The notes below the pieces were generated by a model, which made no database searches, was not told where the DNA came from, and saw only the letters and a list, made by a program, of their open reading frames with translations. Shown here in pieces: positions 24,251 through 37,448 of a stretch of 64,000 nucleotides of DNA (the stretch's first letter is position 1; every line of letters begins with the position of its first letter). A program made the position numbers and the translations under genes. The stretch is from Phoebastria nigripes (Eukaryota; Chordata; Aves; Procellariiformes; Diomedeidae), in contig JAYKAV010002775.1 of the NCBI GenBank assembly GCA_035582835.1, positions 3,872 to 67,871 on the forward strand, read 5' to 3'.

Positions 24251-27200
24251 TTGAAGCGGGGTGGGATGGATGCTTTGGCTGTGGAGCTCTTGATACCTCG
24301 TTCTATGGCAAGGGGTGTGTTTGCTGCCAGCCTGCTGAATCTCTCCTTGCTGAAGCCTCCAAGCAGCCCAGGAGAAGGTTGAACTGGGACCCAGGGCTGA
24401 CTGGCAGTGGAGTAGAAAGGCAGAGTTACGCTTCTGNGGGTGTGAGATCTTCCCTCTGTTTTCTTTGGCTGTTAGAGGTGGCTTTCCAAGGTAGAGAGAA
24501 TAGCTTTTCTGAGATGCCCAGCTACCAGCATGACAACGTTCAACTTCTGGATCTTCCTGACAGCAGAAATGTCCTGCCTCGTGAAAAGTTTCAGTGCTTC
24601 TGGACGCTTTGAGGAAAGCAGTATGAAAGCTGCTATCCTGGAAAGACCCTGTGGGCACCCAATTTCCCTGTGGGGTGGTGGGGTCTTGACGCTCTTGCCT
24701 GAGCCCCTATTATCTCCTGGGGAGGAGAGGGAGGACAGTGATTGCTGGAGGAGACAAGGTATGGACCTTCACGTAGGGAAGCTCCTAGGGACATTGATAG
24801 GGCCATGCGGGACCTGGGTCCTTGTTCAACTCCTCCTGCATTCAACTATGGCAATAACTGCATTGCGCTGGCGAGGAGGAGACACATGCATGGTCTGTGG
24901 TACACCAGGGCTGGAGGGGAGCACGTCCTGAGTCTGGTTTTGGTTCATGCTGCTTCCCCTCTGGCGGGGATCTTTCCCTTTCAATAGTTGGCCTCTGCAT
25001 TTTTATGGGTGGGTTCCTCTTTCAGGCTTGAAAGTCAACAGCAAATCCAGCCCATAGCTCAGCTGTTTCATCCAGGTTTTTGTTCAAATGATTATTTACT
25101 GTTCCTTGTGGGCATTTAAGGTACCTCTGGTGAGCATCTGTGGCATCGGCTCTGGAGCAATAGGTTGTGCAGTGGCTGCTTGAGTGGTAGGACAGAGCAT
25201 TGGCTGCCCAAAAAGTAGGGAAAATAGAGTCCTAGTGCCTGATGCTGGCTTGAGAGGGGGTTTGTTTTGACTTGCAGACCTTTGCTTGGGGTAAAAAAGC
25301 AGCAACTCCTCTGCACTGGGATTAAGCCTTGTGATGCTCCAGGAGGAACACATAAAGCCACACAGCGTCCCTGGCAGACTTTCTGTTGTTGACCCTGTTC
25401 TCACACATGGGAGCGTCTAGAGCAGGAAGCAAGAGGTGCGCTGGAGACTTCTAGCAGGGCTTCAGGCGAATCCAGCCTTTCCCTCAGACCTCTGGCTGGT
25501 CTTCTGTGGGGGATGTCTGGTTCTGGTGTGCTGTTGTCAAGTGCCTCAGGGTGACAATATTGGTTGTCTGATACAGCGTTACCAACCTTTCTGCATCAAG
25601 CCCGCAAGGAGGCACCTCCTCGGGTAGGTGCAGGGCTTTCTACCATCCTTCTATCTTCTTCCTGAGAGANGGCATTGGCACCAAAGAGCCATTTGACATG
25701 ATTATGCATTGCCTGGTAAATCAGCAAGCTGATTTGTCATCTGAGAAGCCAAGTGGGACACTGCAAGTCTTCAACTTGAGTGTTGCTGATGAGTGAATTA
25801 AATAACTGGAGCATCTTTGGACATTGCCTGCTTCAAGTTCACCTCATGCCTGTTTGATAGGACATAACCAAGCTGAAGCTGGCTGCAGCTGAGCACCACN
25901 CTGATGGGAGCTTTGTTAGTTGGGCATGTTCTCCTGGGGCTTATACACTGATTTAACACCTGTAGGGTAAAATGAACTGNTTTTAGTTCCTGACACGTAC
26001 AGCAGATCAAAATGTTTTTCTTTCCTACACGTGGCTGTAGGGATCCNTAGATGCTATAACTGAGCCTAATCAGCAGTGGTGCCTGACCTCCCTCCGCGGA
26101 GATGTCTGTCCAGCTGTGTGTATGTGCCAGGGTCTGCTTTTGGGTACCCTTTTATTGCTTATATGTGGTGACTGGGAATGCTGAGCTCTGGCCATCTGTC
26201 TATTTGGGCTAGATTTTCATGGAATCCTTCGCAACTGTAAAGTGGTGAAATAGATACGCCNCAGCACATATGCCCATGGGGTATCGACGGACCCGTTCAT
26301 TTTTGGTGGTTGCTTTCAGTTTTACAAGGCCAAACTTGCTCTTTTNAGGCCCGTGGCACTTGAGACGGTGATAGGCACGGCTTCACCTGGTNTTGGGCTT
26401 TGTCCTGCGCCCTGGGAGCCCTCCATTCCTGCAGTGTGCTCCCCTCGTGTGAGCAGCCCTGGGCTGATGCCGGTCAGGGTGGGCAGCATTTGGCGTGNAC
26501 AGAGCCCCTCCAGTGCTTTCTCTTCCCGCTGGTGTGACTGCAGTTGGGTTTGGTTTGTGCTCCTTGTTTTCTGTGTGTGCGCACCATCACGGGGCTCGTG
26601 TGTCTGAGGAGGACTAAAGCACAGCAGCCTCCCTTGTAAGAGCACTGGGGAAGCTGCAAGAGCAAGTGGGAGCTCCAGGTGTCCTGCAAACACTTTATTG
26701 GAGAAATTAATGACCAAGCTAAGAAAAGGCAGATTTTTCATCCTGGGAAGGAAATGAATGAGTAAGTTACTGTCACAGAGCGACGTGCAGACCTCAGTAA
26801 AGGGGCCTAGGAGTTTTCTGGGGCAGAAGGAAGCCAGGGAGAGAGGAGAGGTGGCATCCAGCCCTGTTCATCCCGCAGGAGACCTGGCCTGCAGAGCCAT
26901 AAGCCAGGAAGTGGCTCCTTGCTCCCCAGCTGGTGCAGGGATGAAGTGACCCCCTCCCCTGCCCGTCCCGCGGCCGCCCCACCTGTAAAGCCCAGGTTGG
27001 TGGTGACAGAAAGCCTGGCAGAGGGTGGAGGGGATGATGCTCTGGTTTATTTTAAAACACGGGCAGTCGAGGTCCTCGGATGCTGCGAGTCGGTGTGGGG
27101 GCTGTGGGAGGCTGTGGTGATGGTGCGGCTCAAAACCTGGTCTAAATATTTTTAATTACCCTGCATTTGGAGACCTTTTATAAACAAACCAGTGACAAGC

Positions 27201-27669
27201 CGCCTCTTTTTCTGTTGCCGAGGCCTGTGCAGAAAATATTTAGATCAGCAGCAAAGGCAAATAATCTTGGTNTAGGGACGTGAGGGGTTTTATTTTGCAG
27301 GTTCTTTTTGCATAGGCTAGATCTTTATTTATTCTTGGTTTTGTTTAGCGGTTCCCATCATACATAAACTCGGACCCTGTTAAAGCATGGACGTGTCTCC
27401 TTTCTCCAGGACCATCCAATGCCCCCATGAGCATTGCTCCCCCTCCCGAAAAAGTTATTGTTCCTAGAAAGCAGAGCAGTGCTGCTGGAATGTTAATTGG
27501 GGGAAGTGAATAACCACTGCTACCCTCCGCCTAACCTTCCCCAGCCCCCTTTTAACGAGCAAATTGAATTTATTTAGGCATTGAAGGTCCTGTCTCTCCC
27601 TCCCCTGGGCAGACTGAAGTGTCCATTGTGCAGCTCCGCATTGGGATTTGCTGCCATTTGTTCAAGGAA

Positions 27670-27696
<27 letters not shown>
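27670..27696 (+). repeat. Poly-T run, 27 nt
   Basis: Uninterrupted T27, followed about 20 bp later by a G9 run (27716-27724). No retroposed gene copy is recognisable beside it. Confidence 0.95.
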
Positions 27697-27701
<5 letters not shown>

Positions 27702-28321
27702 AAGGCAGTTTTTAAGGGGGGGGGTGCCCTTTCTCTCTTGCTGCGGGCAGAGGAGATGAGTTGTGGCACACAGAGACGGGCAGGGGAGTGGGTTTGTCAC
27801 CGTTGCTGTGTGTCCGTTGCCCAGAGTGACTCGGGCTTTGTGCATGGGATGCGTGTGTCTTCCCATCTCTCCTTGTCAAAGCCCATGGAGGAGACATGAA
27901 GTCCAGCCTGTGTCTGTAGTGGAGAGTAAAATCCCCCGCGTGTCTCGGTGGGTGCTCAGGATGCTGCTCCCTGCCAGCTCAGCNCCTGTCCTGGGGCCTC
28001 GGGTCCCCGTCCCACCTCCTGCTCAGCCCAGCCGGCGCAGCACCGGTGCAGAGGAGGGCTGCGGTGGGGCTGCATCCGATCCCGTGCCGGCTGGAAGAGG
28101 TTTTGCTGGCAAGGGCNAGGCTTTGAGGCCATCCGGGAAAACCCACTAATGCCACTACAGCTGGCATGGGGGGATTGTGGTTTTGCATCTGCGTTTCTCA
28201 GTGGCGAGTACTTCGAGCGCTGCTCTGACACCCTGTCCCAGCCCCAAGCTGCGGTTTTATGGCTGAGATTACAGTTCCCACAGATGTGCACAGCTGGCCG
28301 GGGAGCCCTGGTTGTGCGGCT

Positions 28322-28344
28322 GGGCTCTGGGCTGGGGCGGGGGG
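28322..28344 (+). other. G-quadruplex motif
   Basis: Tracts GGG, GGG, GGGG and GGGGGG are separated by CTCT, CT and C, giving loops of 4, 2 and 1 nt. It lies in a locally GC-rich part of the large intron. Confidence 0.65.
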
Positions 28345-31300
28345 CAGCCCCCCTTGTCAGAGCTCGGACAGCCCCATGGCATAAAGGCTGCGGGTTTGAA
28401 GGGCTCAAGTTTGCCTGCAGGCTTTAAGGTGGATTTATCTACCCAAGCATTGATGTTTTTGTTTTCCTGGTCACTGGGCTTTGGATTTACCAGTTGCACC
28501 ATTGGATGGGTTTTGCTGGTGGCTGTAGGGATGTGGGTGTCCTGGGATCTCCATCCTGTGCCACGACTGTCCCAGGTGTCAGAGCCAGCTGGGTTTGGGC
28601 TCCTGACCCTTTGCTGTGCAAATGCTTTGCTTAGATTAAAACCCAGAATTTTAAGTACAAATGAGATTGGCTGGTGGAGTGTTTCCGGTGCCATTTATTT
28701 TGATGTTGAATTTGTCATACAAGGTCTTCACACTGTTAATTCCTGTCTCTCAGCAGGCTGCTATTGCTTGCCTGGCTGGTTGTTGGCTGCAGTGAGGCTT
28801 NCTGGGGAGGGGTTCACGGCCAAGAGGGATGTCCTGGCATTTCCATAAGGTGCTTCTGCCAAGAGGACCAGGGCTGATGCGCTTATAAAATCCTGGAGGC
28901 TTCAGAGCTGGTGGTAGTGGAGGGGGGAGGTTATGCCTGTCTGCTTCCTTGCAGAATCGGGAACTGAACTTTTTTCTTGCTTGCGCTGATTTTATTGTTA
29001 GCGTTCTGCATTAAGTGTTGTTTGGTCATCCCGGGATTGACCTGGGAGCCTGACCTAATGTCTGAAGGGAGCCTTGTCTGATGGGCTTGGNGTGGAGATG
29101 GAGGTGAGGTGGCGGGGTGTCAGTGGTGGGCTGGACCCGGGATGTGAGTGCTGCTTCCCAGATCTGGGCTGGGGAGAGGGTGAGCACCAAGTACATCACT
29201 CTGTTGGGTCTCAAAGCTCAAATATCCCCTGCAGTCCCTCCTCCTCATGGCATGTTTTATGAGGGAGCCTGCAGACAGGAAGGAGGGTGAGGCAGAAAGT
29301 TTGCAAGTTTGAGGGCTCAGCTGAACCCCGCGAAACACCTCTTTTCTTCCATGTGCAAGCCTGTTTGGGGACGGGAAGACTGTGGGGAACTGGCAGGGTC
29401 ACCTCGCCAGTGTGCTGGCTCCCTTGCTCCCTGGTGTGCGGAGCTCTCGCATCAGCTGCGACTTTGGGCAGAGCCAGGGAGGAGGACATGCACCTGATGC
29501 TGCTCTAATGGTCCTGCCAGTGATGGTGATCGGTGGGGTGGCTTCCCTCCTCCACTGAGGTCTCTGCACAAGAGGAGGTGAGAAATCCTGGGCTATGCTA
29601 AAGCACAAAGCCCCAGCCTGGCAAGGGCAGGGTTTTGCACTGGGAAACATCTTGGTGAGGACATGTGAAACTGTCTTGCACGTCATTTCNTGCAGCCTCT
29701 GCAGGGTCCCCCCACTCATCCCCTTATCTTTCTCTCCAGATCTGCTTTGTCAGGATGGCCGGGGAGACCTTGCTTCTCTTAGTGGGGAGGACTGCAGGGG
29801 AAGGTTTATTTTTATTACTCCATAACCCAGGCGTCTTTTTCCAGAGTAAAATATCAAACTGACTCACCTTGTGCAAGAGGAGAGGACAGATCCCTTCCCA
29901 GCATGGGGCAGCTGGGGCGCCGGGACCCTCCCTTCTGGAGCAGGATGGATGCAGATGCTGTGTTTGGGGTCCAGGGACTGCACTGCAGTGGGCAGGGAAA
30001 TGGGATGCGATTCTTGCTCTGCACGAGGATAGTTTTGGCTTTGAAGCCTGATGTGGATCTGTTTCTTACAATGCAGGAAGGTGTCACTGGGACTGGCTGC
30101 TGAAGCCATGGCTTGCACAGAAATTAGTCTCCCAGGCTGCCAGGGGCCATCCATCCCCTGCACACCACCCCAATGGCCCATCTTCAGCCCTGGGTGCGGC
30201 CTGGCACCCCAGAGGCGATGTGCAGGGGGACAGGGCCGAGTCGTGCCTCCCAGGGGTGACTCCTCATGACTCCTTTCTTTCCTGCAAAAGTAAACACCCT
30301 TTGCCTCTTTGCAGTGCAGCTGGGTCCTGTGCATGGGCTTGTGGCGTCTGGTCACCNTAGGAAGAAACTCAAAACTTGGGCTTGGTCCTTGGCCATCGCT
30401 GGGTGGTCAGGTGTCTGCTGTGATGGATGCTCTGCAGGGTCTCAGGCCCTTGGAAAGCAAATTCCTCATGTGTTGTGTGCTGAGTTTAGGCAAGCAGGCC
30501 TGAAAGGTGAGGAGCAGCACAGCAGCCCCCAGCAGCAGGAGAGAGGTGATTTGTGGCTGGGCTGATGCTCAGCCCTGCCTCACGCTTGGTCCCTGCCCTT
30601 TTCATAGGAGAAATGAAATAATCCATTCTGCAAAGCAACCCTCTGGCAAGCTCTGGGTAGCTCCTGTTTCCTCTCCCAGCTCTCTCTTCCTAGTGGCATG
30701 CAGNGTTTTGCACTGATGGGTATCGATTGCTGCCTGCCCCATGTTCAGTTGCGCANCAGCTTCATAGCATCTTAATGTGCAGAAAACACATAAAACACAG
30801 CAGAAGGCAGGTGTTGGATGCTTGGGAAGGGGTCCTAAGCCTTCTTGGCAGCAGCAGCCTCTGCAGGACCCCCTCTTTAGTAGGTTTGGTGTTTGACGTT
30901 AAGTGTAAGGGCATTAGTGCCTGTGTGGGAAATTGCACTCCTTTGCTTNGGTGTGCATTCCCCCTCTGTGAACCTCCGGGTACCAGTGTCACCCCCGTGC
31001 TGTGTCCTGGCCAAGGCTCAGACAGAAGTGAGCGATCTCCCATCGCTTGGTGCATTTCTTTTGTATAGACTAAACCCTGTGTTTTTCCTTCCTGGCTACC
31101 TACTTGAGTTGTCTGTGCTGCTCCAGCTGCTCTCCATCCCCCAGCCTCTCGTTTCCACTGGCCCTTGCCTCTGCCCTCCCTCCCTCGCTTCTCCTCCTTC
31201 TGTTCTCGCCATTGCTGTCCTCTGTGCAGCTGCTGCTTCCCACTCGGCAGTGGGGAGGCTTTGCCGGAGGAGGGAGAGGTGTGGGCTGGCACTCCCATGT

Positions 31301-34300
31301 CTGGGAGTAAATGGGAGAGGCGTCGCTGGGCTGCCTGGATGCGTGGTGGCAGGAGGAGGTGGCAGGTCCTGGCTTTACCCATCCCCTCCTTCATTTCAGT
31401 GCAAAGGAGGGAGAGCGGCAGCCAAACCAGCCCGAATTCTGGGTCTCCCCGTATTGCATTTGGAGACTCCTTTTGTTGTTCATTTGTTGCTGATTTGTAT
31501 ATTCATGATTAAACCCACAGCTGTCCAGTGCCTGGAGGATTTGGAATGAATTAGAATGACAAGAGACGTGGTCTTTACAAATAAAGTAGTCATTTTTCCC
31601 TGCACTTAGCATTCATCCTCTTTCAAAGGTTCTCTGTGTGACGCAGATTTGCTGCACTTTCATGCCGGGACTGCGGGGAGATGTCTGGATCTTGCAGTCC
31701 TCTTTATTTCTGTGGCAGACGTGGGTGTGATGATGTGGGAGGAAGGGGCAGTGTGTTAAATGCTCTGATAGTTTTTAATGGTGTCAAAGTCTGCCATTTA
31801 AATTGGGACTTTCATGCTAGAGAAAAATTGAAAGGGGAAGATGGGCGTGAAAATCGATGCCGTGGGCCTCCGTTCCTCTGAAGCGTCCCTGTCGCAGTGC
31901 TTGTTGATCAACCTCCCTCCCCCTGGTCCCTCTTCCCCTCCCATTGGAGCTTAATCCTCTGCTGATGGCATCCCTGCGTCACCATGGAAATTGCCATCTG
32001 GCTGGTTGGGCACTTCACCTCTGCCTGGTGTGGAGAGCTGGAGCTGGATCTGCTGGTGGTGACCCAGCTGGGGAAGTGACACTGTTCCTGCTGGGTCGGC
32101 GGTCGGCACCGTGGTGGCTGGAGGTCAACATATGCCCTGCAGCAGCAGGGGTCTGGGACATGAGTGGCATCAGCAGTGTCCCTGTATCCCATGTTATAGT
32201 TGTGGCTTTGACTTTTTATTGCATGTCTGAAGTTTATCAGTTGTAAGAAGTGGTGGCCTGTGCTGCAGATGGGAGTGTGGGTGGTCAGTGACTTGAAGGT
32301 CTCCCTCTGGCTGCTGAGGCCTGGCTTCCATGACCAAGCAGTCCTTCTAGCTTGTGTTCTTTGGCATTGTACTCTATATCCATGCTACCGTTGCCCTAGT
32401 GTGCAGTTCTTTTGGTAAATGATCCCACGACTCATCGTAAAGCTTCCTGAAGTGACTGCAACTTTTGCTCCTCGCCTTCCTGGAGTCCAAGAGACCAAGG
32501 TGAGATATTTGCCTATCAAACTCCCCAGAGATGCCTGGGACCTCTCCCCTGGGTGCTGTGCTGGCTCCTGGTCCCTTCCTGAGGACAGTGGTGGGAATGG
32601 CTGCTCGGCATTCCTGGCATGGCAAGAAGGGCATTGGTGGGAGTGGTGGCAGAGGGTAGGCATAACTCAGGATGGGCCATGGCCTACGGTTCTGTGAGAA
32701 CCATGTCCCCAAGGTTGTGGGACCTGCCTGGCTAAGGAGGGATGGGGGCAGCCTTGGGAAGCAGAGGAGTGGGGCTGAGATGGGTTCACATTTAACATAA
32801 AAGAGGCAACGAGCAAAGCTGTAAGTATTTAAACTAGGTGTTCTCTCGAGCTGAGGCTTACAGGAGTGATGGCTGTCCTCTGGTCCAGAATACGGGCATG
32901 CACTAATTGGGGATCAGGCTGTGATGAGGACCATGGTGAGCAGCAGCTGTGTGCCCTCAGGAAGGATGGAGGGGTGTCTCTGCAGAGAGGAGGAGGAGCT
33001 GTCTTTACCAGCTGCAAACATTAATCCTCATGATGTGGCTGAGGGCAGGCAGGCTGCCATCGGATCCTCAGAAGGTTGGTTGGTTGCAGTGACCTTGTTG
33101 GATGTTCTTCATAAGCTCCAACCGAGGAGCTTTGAACCTCCACATAACTTCATTGTGAGAGGAAGGCTTGATGGGTGGTGGTGGTATTTCTGCGGGTCCG
33201 GCTCTTTAGGGATCACAGTGTCCAGGGAGCTCTTCAGGATGACACATAACCCTCCTGTGCTGCATGGTGGTGGCAGGGAGCTCTTGGGCACGTCTTGCAG
33301 GAGGTTGGTGGTCCAGCCCAGAGGCCAGGTTTCTGGGCGAGGGCAGCTCTTCTGTAAATGACACATAAGGGGCACTGTTATGGCACTGGCAGGTGACAGA
33401 TGTGTGGTGCAGCCGTGTCCTTGGGCACCAGGGCTGGGTGGAAGGAGATCCAGTGAATCACGGTCTTGCTAGAGGAGCTGCTCTGTGGCACATAGAGCAC
33501 CAAAGCTGCTCCTGCAGCACTGGGAAGGCACCAAAGGCAAGGGAGATTAATGGGTTAAAATTAAAAATGCTGCACGTGAGAGTCCTCACTGGAGTGTGAG
33601 AGAAGTGCTTACTCCTCAGACACTTCTTTATTGTGTTGTTCAAAAACCACTTCCATTACATGAATCATCACATGTTTGAAGGTGGCTGCTCAGCTCTGGG
33701 TGAAAGCTGAGGGTGCCACACCACCAGCCAGCTGTGCATCAGATGGCATTTTGTATTAAATGCAGTATTTGGATATACCGATCGAAGGCTTCAACCTATG
33801 CTGATAAGTCTTAAATGTCTTCTGATATTTGGCATGTCTCAAAAAACTCTCTGGTTGTCCAGGCCTTGGTCTAGCAATCTGTGGCAGCAGGTTGTTGGGT
33901 GGGATGTTGTACGCTGATGCCAAATCGTGCCGCCAGCCTCAGCTTTGCCCGTTGGCTTTCTGGGGCCGGCTCTGCTCGTACCTGCCTTCTGCAGGACAGG
34001 NTGGGAGGCAGCGCATTGTAAGTAATGTACGTCTCGAGAAACAGGTCGGTGGCTCCCCTGATTCATTTCCTGTAGAAAAAAACCTCCATTTGCCTGATCT
34101 GATTACAAAGGAAAAATGGACTGGGCTGTATGGAAAAGCTGGAAGTCATGTGGTAGGTAGGACAACCTGGAAAGTGGGTTTATTTCTGTCTTGTAATTGA
34201 AAAGCCAAACAGATGATGGTTGTGCATTCATCCACCTGATTTAAATGAAGCTATAAAACATCAACATTTCCCAATAAAAAACTGTTGACAAAGTAGCTGC

Positions 34301-37300
34301 TAAGCTCCCAGAAGCAAAAACACTCTTTGAATTAAATGCAGGGCATGCATTTTGGCAAAAGCGGGCTGAGTAGGCCTCCAAGCTGATTTTTTTCCCCCCT
34401 TTAAATAGCACGTTTGGAAGATAAGAAAGTAGAAGAAATGTTATTTGATAGTAGGTCTGTTTCTGGCAGGGGAAACACATGGAGGACACGTGGTTGTTTG
34501 CTGTGCCTGGGGTGTTGCGTACATGTTGGAAAGACACGTGGTTGGGAGGGCTGACGTGTTGGTGTGGGCTGGGCAGTGGTGAGTCTCTTCATTCCCTTTT
34601 TTAAAAAGCATGTGCATTGTCATTAGAGGCTGGCTTGGTAAGCCATAAACAGAGCAAAGTTTGCTTAATTGCCAATCCAGATGAGATAAAATAGTTTTAT
34701 AGAGATTTATGGGGATAATAAACTATTCAGGGAAACTTATGACACATCTAGCTGTGATCAGTGAACCTTTAAAGGGTTTATTGGGCAAGGATATTGCCTG
34801 CCATGGACAAGTGTGTGGTGTTGGATCAGTTGGACTTGTGCTGTTGGCTTAAAATATTTTGATTTAAGCCATTTATTTGCCAGCTGATGCCTCTTCCCAG
34901 AGGCTCTCCATAAATGAGCCCTGAAACTGCACCCTGTGCGTAGAGAGAGGACCGGTGTTCAGTCACCTCCTAGCTTTCATCCAAATGAGAGAGAAGAAGC
35001 TGAGGGAGATCAGCTGAGGAACCCACTGCAGAGCACCTTGTGCAGTACAAGGCTGGGGCATCTTCTGGTGTTCGTGAGCTTAAAATTGGGATAAACTGAA
35101 TTTATGTGCCCAAGCTGTTGACTTCAGGGTTTCTGATTGTCCAGATGTGCACACATCTTCCTGCCAGCAACAGAATAATACCAAAAATAAAGTCCTGTAT
35201 GTCCTAAGAAGAAAGGAGAGGGGTGGAAGATGTGGAGGTTGTTGGAGGGAAGGTGAGCATCATTATGGGGAGGACCCTGAAGTGAGTGTCATCTGTGTCT
35301 AGGGAGCGCAGGTGTAATGAACAAACCTGGATTCTCCGCATAGGGACCTGGACCCACGTTGCACAATTTGTAAGAGATCTGAGAGTAAAAGATGGAAAAC
35401 CACTGACCTTAACAAATATGAGATGAATAATGTGCATGTCTGTGGGAGAAATCCCAAGTCCCCTATTACTTTTAGGAAAGTACCACCCTTAGTAGATACT
35501 AAGACTTTGTATAGACTTTGTCTACTAAATGGTCTCAGAAATCTTGAGGTAAAAGCAGGCTGCTTTGGGGTTTTAGGCAGGTAGGAGATAAAAGAAGCTG
35601 CTTCACAGTTAACTTAAGTTACCACAGAAAATACCAAAACCTTGTGTTCATAAACAGCATCTCTACTTCACTAACTCTAAAGTATGTTTTTCTTTGTAGA
35701 TACCCTCTTCCAAAGGCTTAAAAATGCAAGTTAATCCTTTTTTGAATAATATCCATATGGTGTGTCCAGTTATGACCAGGAAGTGTGTAAGGGGAAGGAT
35801 GGAGCTGCCTGGGCTTTCTGCAGGAAGCAGAGTGATGTCGAACATGGCATGGTCTGTCCAGCCCTCTGTGTCCCTGGGTGTGGGTCCCACCAGTTCCTGG
35901 GAAAGCAGTACGGGTGCCCGAGGGTCTCTCTCTTGCTGCAGGGATGGATCCTGCGTCCATCTGCTCACCGTGCTGCCCTGGGCCGGGGGTAGCGCTGGGA
36001 GCAGCCAGGTGATGTGAGATGCGCAGGGCACTGGGATGGGCAGTGCTGCCCCATCCTGGCTGCACCCTCAGCCCTTTGCAAAGTTGGTTAAAAAGCCAAG
36101 TAAATCACCTGTCTCCTTTGCCCTCATTAACTGTGGTCAGGGGCAACCATGCAAATGGAAGAGGCAGTTTCTTCCTCCCCAGCTGTAGCTAGTTTTGCCT
36201 TCCCTTAGCCCTCCGTCAGCCCAAGCAGNGTTCGGTGTGGCTGGGTTGTTCAGAGAGGTGGCTTTGGGATGGGTCTGTGCCCTGAGTTGTCCCAGCTCCC
36301 TGCTCGCTCTCCACCAGTGCAGCAAAGTCCAGGTGGGACCTCTGGGTTCTGCAGCAGCCTGGCCATGTAAGCTCTCAGCTTCCTCATCCGTGTTTCATAT
36401 CCCAACAAGCATTAAGCGTAATTAATTGCATTGATTCTTGCNCACAGCTGGTGAATTTTACGGGGAATTGTGTTCCTTTCCGTCTCTTGCTGTCAGGCTG
36501 TGTGGAACAGAAGAGAGCTGAAAAAGGGGGAGGCCAGCATGGGAGTTATGCTGTTTCCCCTGTTGTTGAGCTCAGCATTTGAGTAGTTACCCAAATGCAG
36601 AGCGGGTGTGTAAGTCATGGGGATGGACTTAATTTCCAGTTGTGTCCCTAGTCCTCTAATGCACGTGTATACTCTCCAGGTCTCTCTACGCCATTTCAGC
36701 TAACTTTTCTTTATGCACGTGCTTAGTGCCTCAGGAAACCTTTTTCTTCCTCTTCTGGACTTTTCAAGCAATGAAAAGTAAGGGAAGGCTGGAGCTTCAG
36801 GCCCTGATGTCCCCAAATTGGGGCAGTAATTTTATATCACGTTGTCATTTCTGCAAGAGGGTGTTTGCGTGGATGGGTCTGTCCTTCTTGCACCCGCTGC
36901 CTACCCAGGGCTCAGCTCGCTGCCTGGCAGCGATAGCCTGTTTAATGCTGGCTTCCCACCGGCTCTTGCTTGGAGTCTTGTCTGCTCTGACANGGTGCTG
37001 CTGTTTGCTTGCTGATCTGTAGCTCTGCAAAATTCCTGGTCCCTGCTCCAAGAAGAGTGGCTATTTTTGCTTTTCAAGGTGAATAAGATATCTTTAGTTT
37101 TCTTCTCTACCAAGGAAGCACGAAATCAATTTACATGAGAAATTTTCCCCTGTAGCTTTGTGAGCCTGATCTCAATCGGTGGTCTGAAAACTGCCAGGAG
37201 GTGGAAGCGGCACTTGTACGAACGCGGTTTGGCAGCGCAGGGCACTGTGATGGAGCCGCATCCTCCGTGGCAGGCAGGGCTGGGTCAGGATGCTCAGCTC

Positions 37301-37428
37301 CAGGGGATGGTCCAGCGTGCAGCTGGGACTCGGGCACTGGCCAAGGGAGATGCAGGAGGTGAAGGAGCTGGCTGGAAAGACACTGGGGGCACTGGGGCCA
37401 GCAGGCCTGATTCTGACTTTGAGCCCTA

Positions 37429-37448
37429 TTTTTTTTTTTTTTTTTTTT
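37429..37448 (+). repeat. Poly-T run, 20 nt, ending in an ambiguous base
   Basis: T20 followed immediately by N at 37449, which suggests uncertain base calling at the end of the homopolymer. It lies about 1.6 kb before exon C. Confidence 0.9.

Noticed and set aside
35489..35528. Hairpin TTAGTAGA...TCTACTAA as a possible microRNA precursor
   Set aside because: The stem is only 8 bp with a 24-nt loop, too short for a pre-miRNA.
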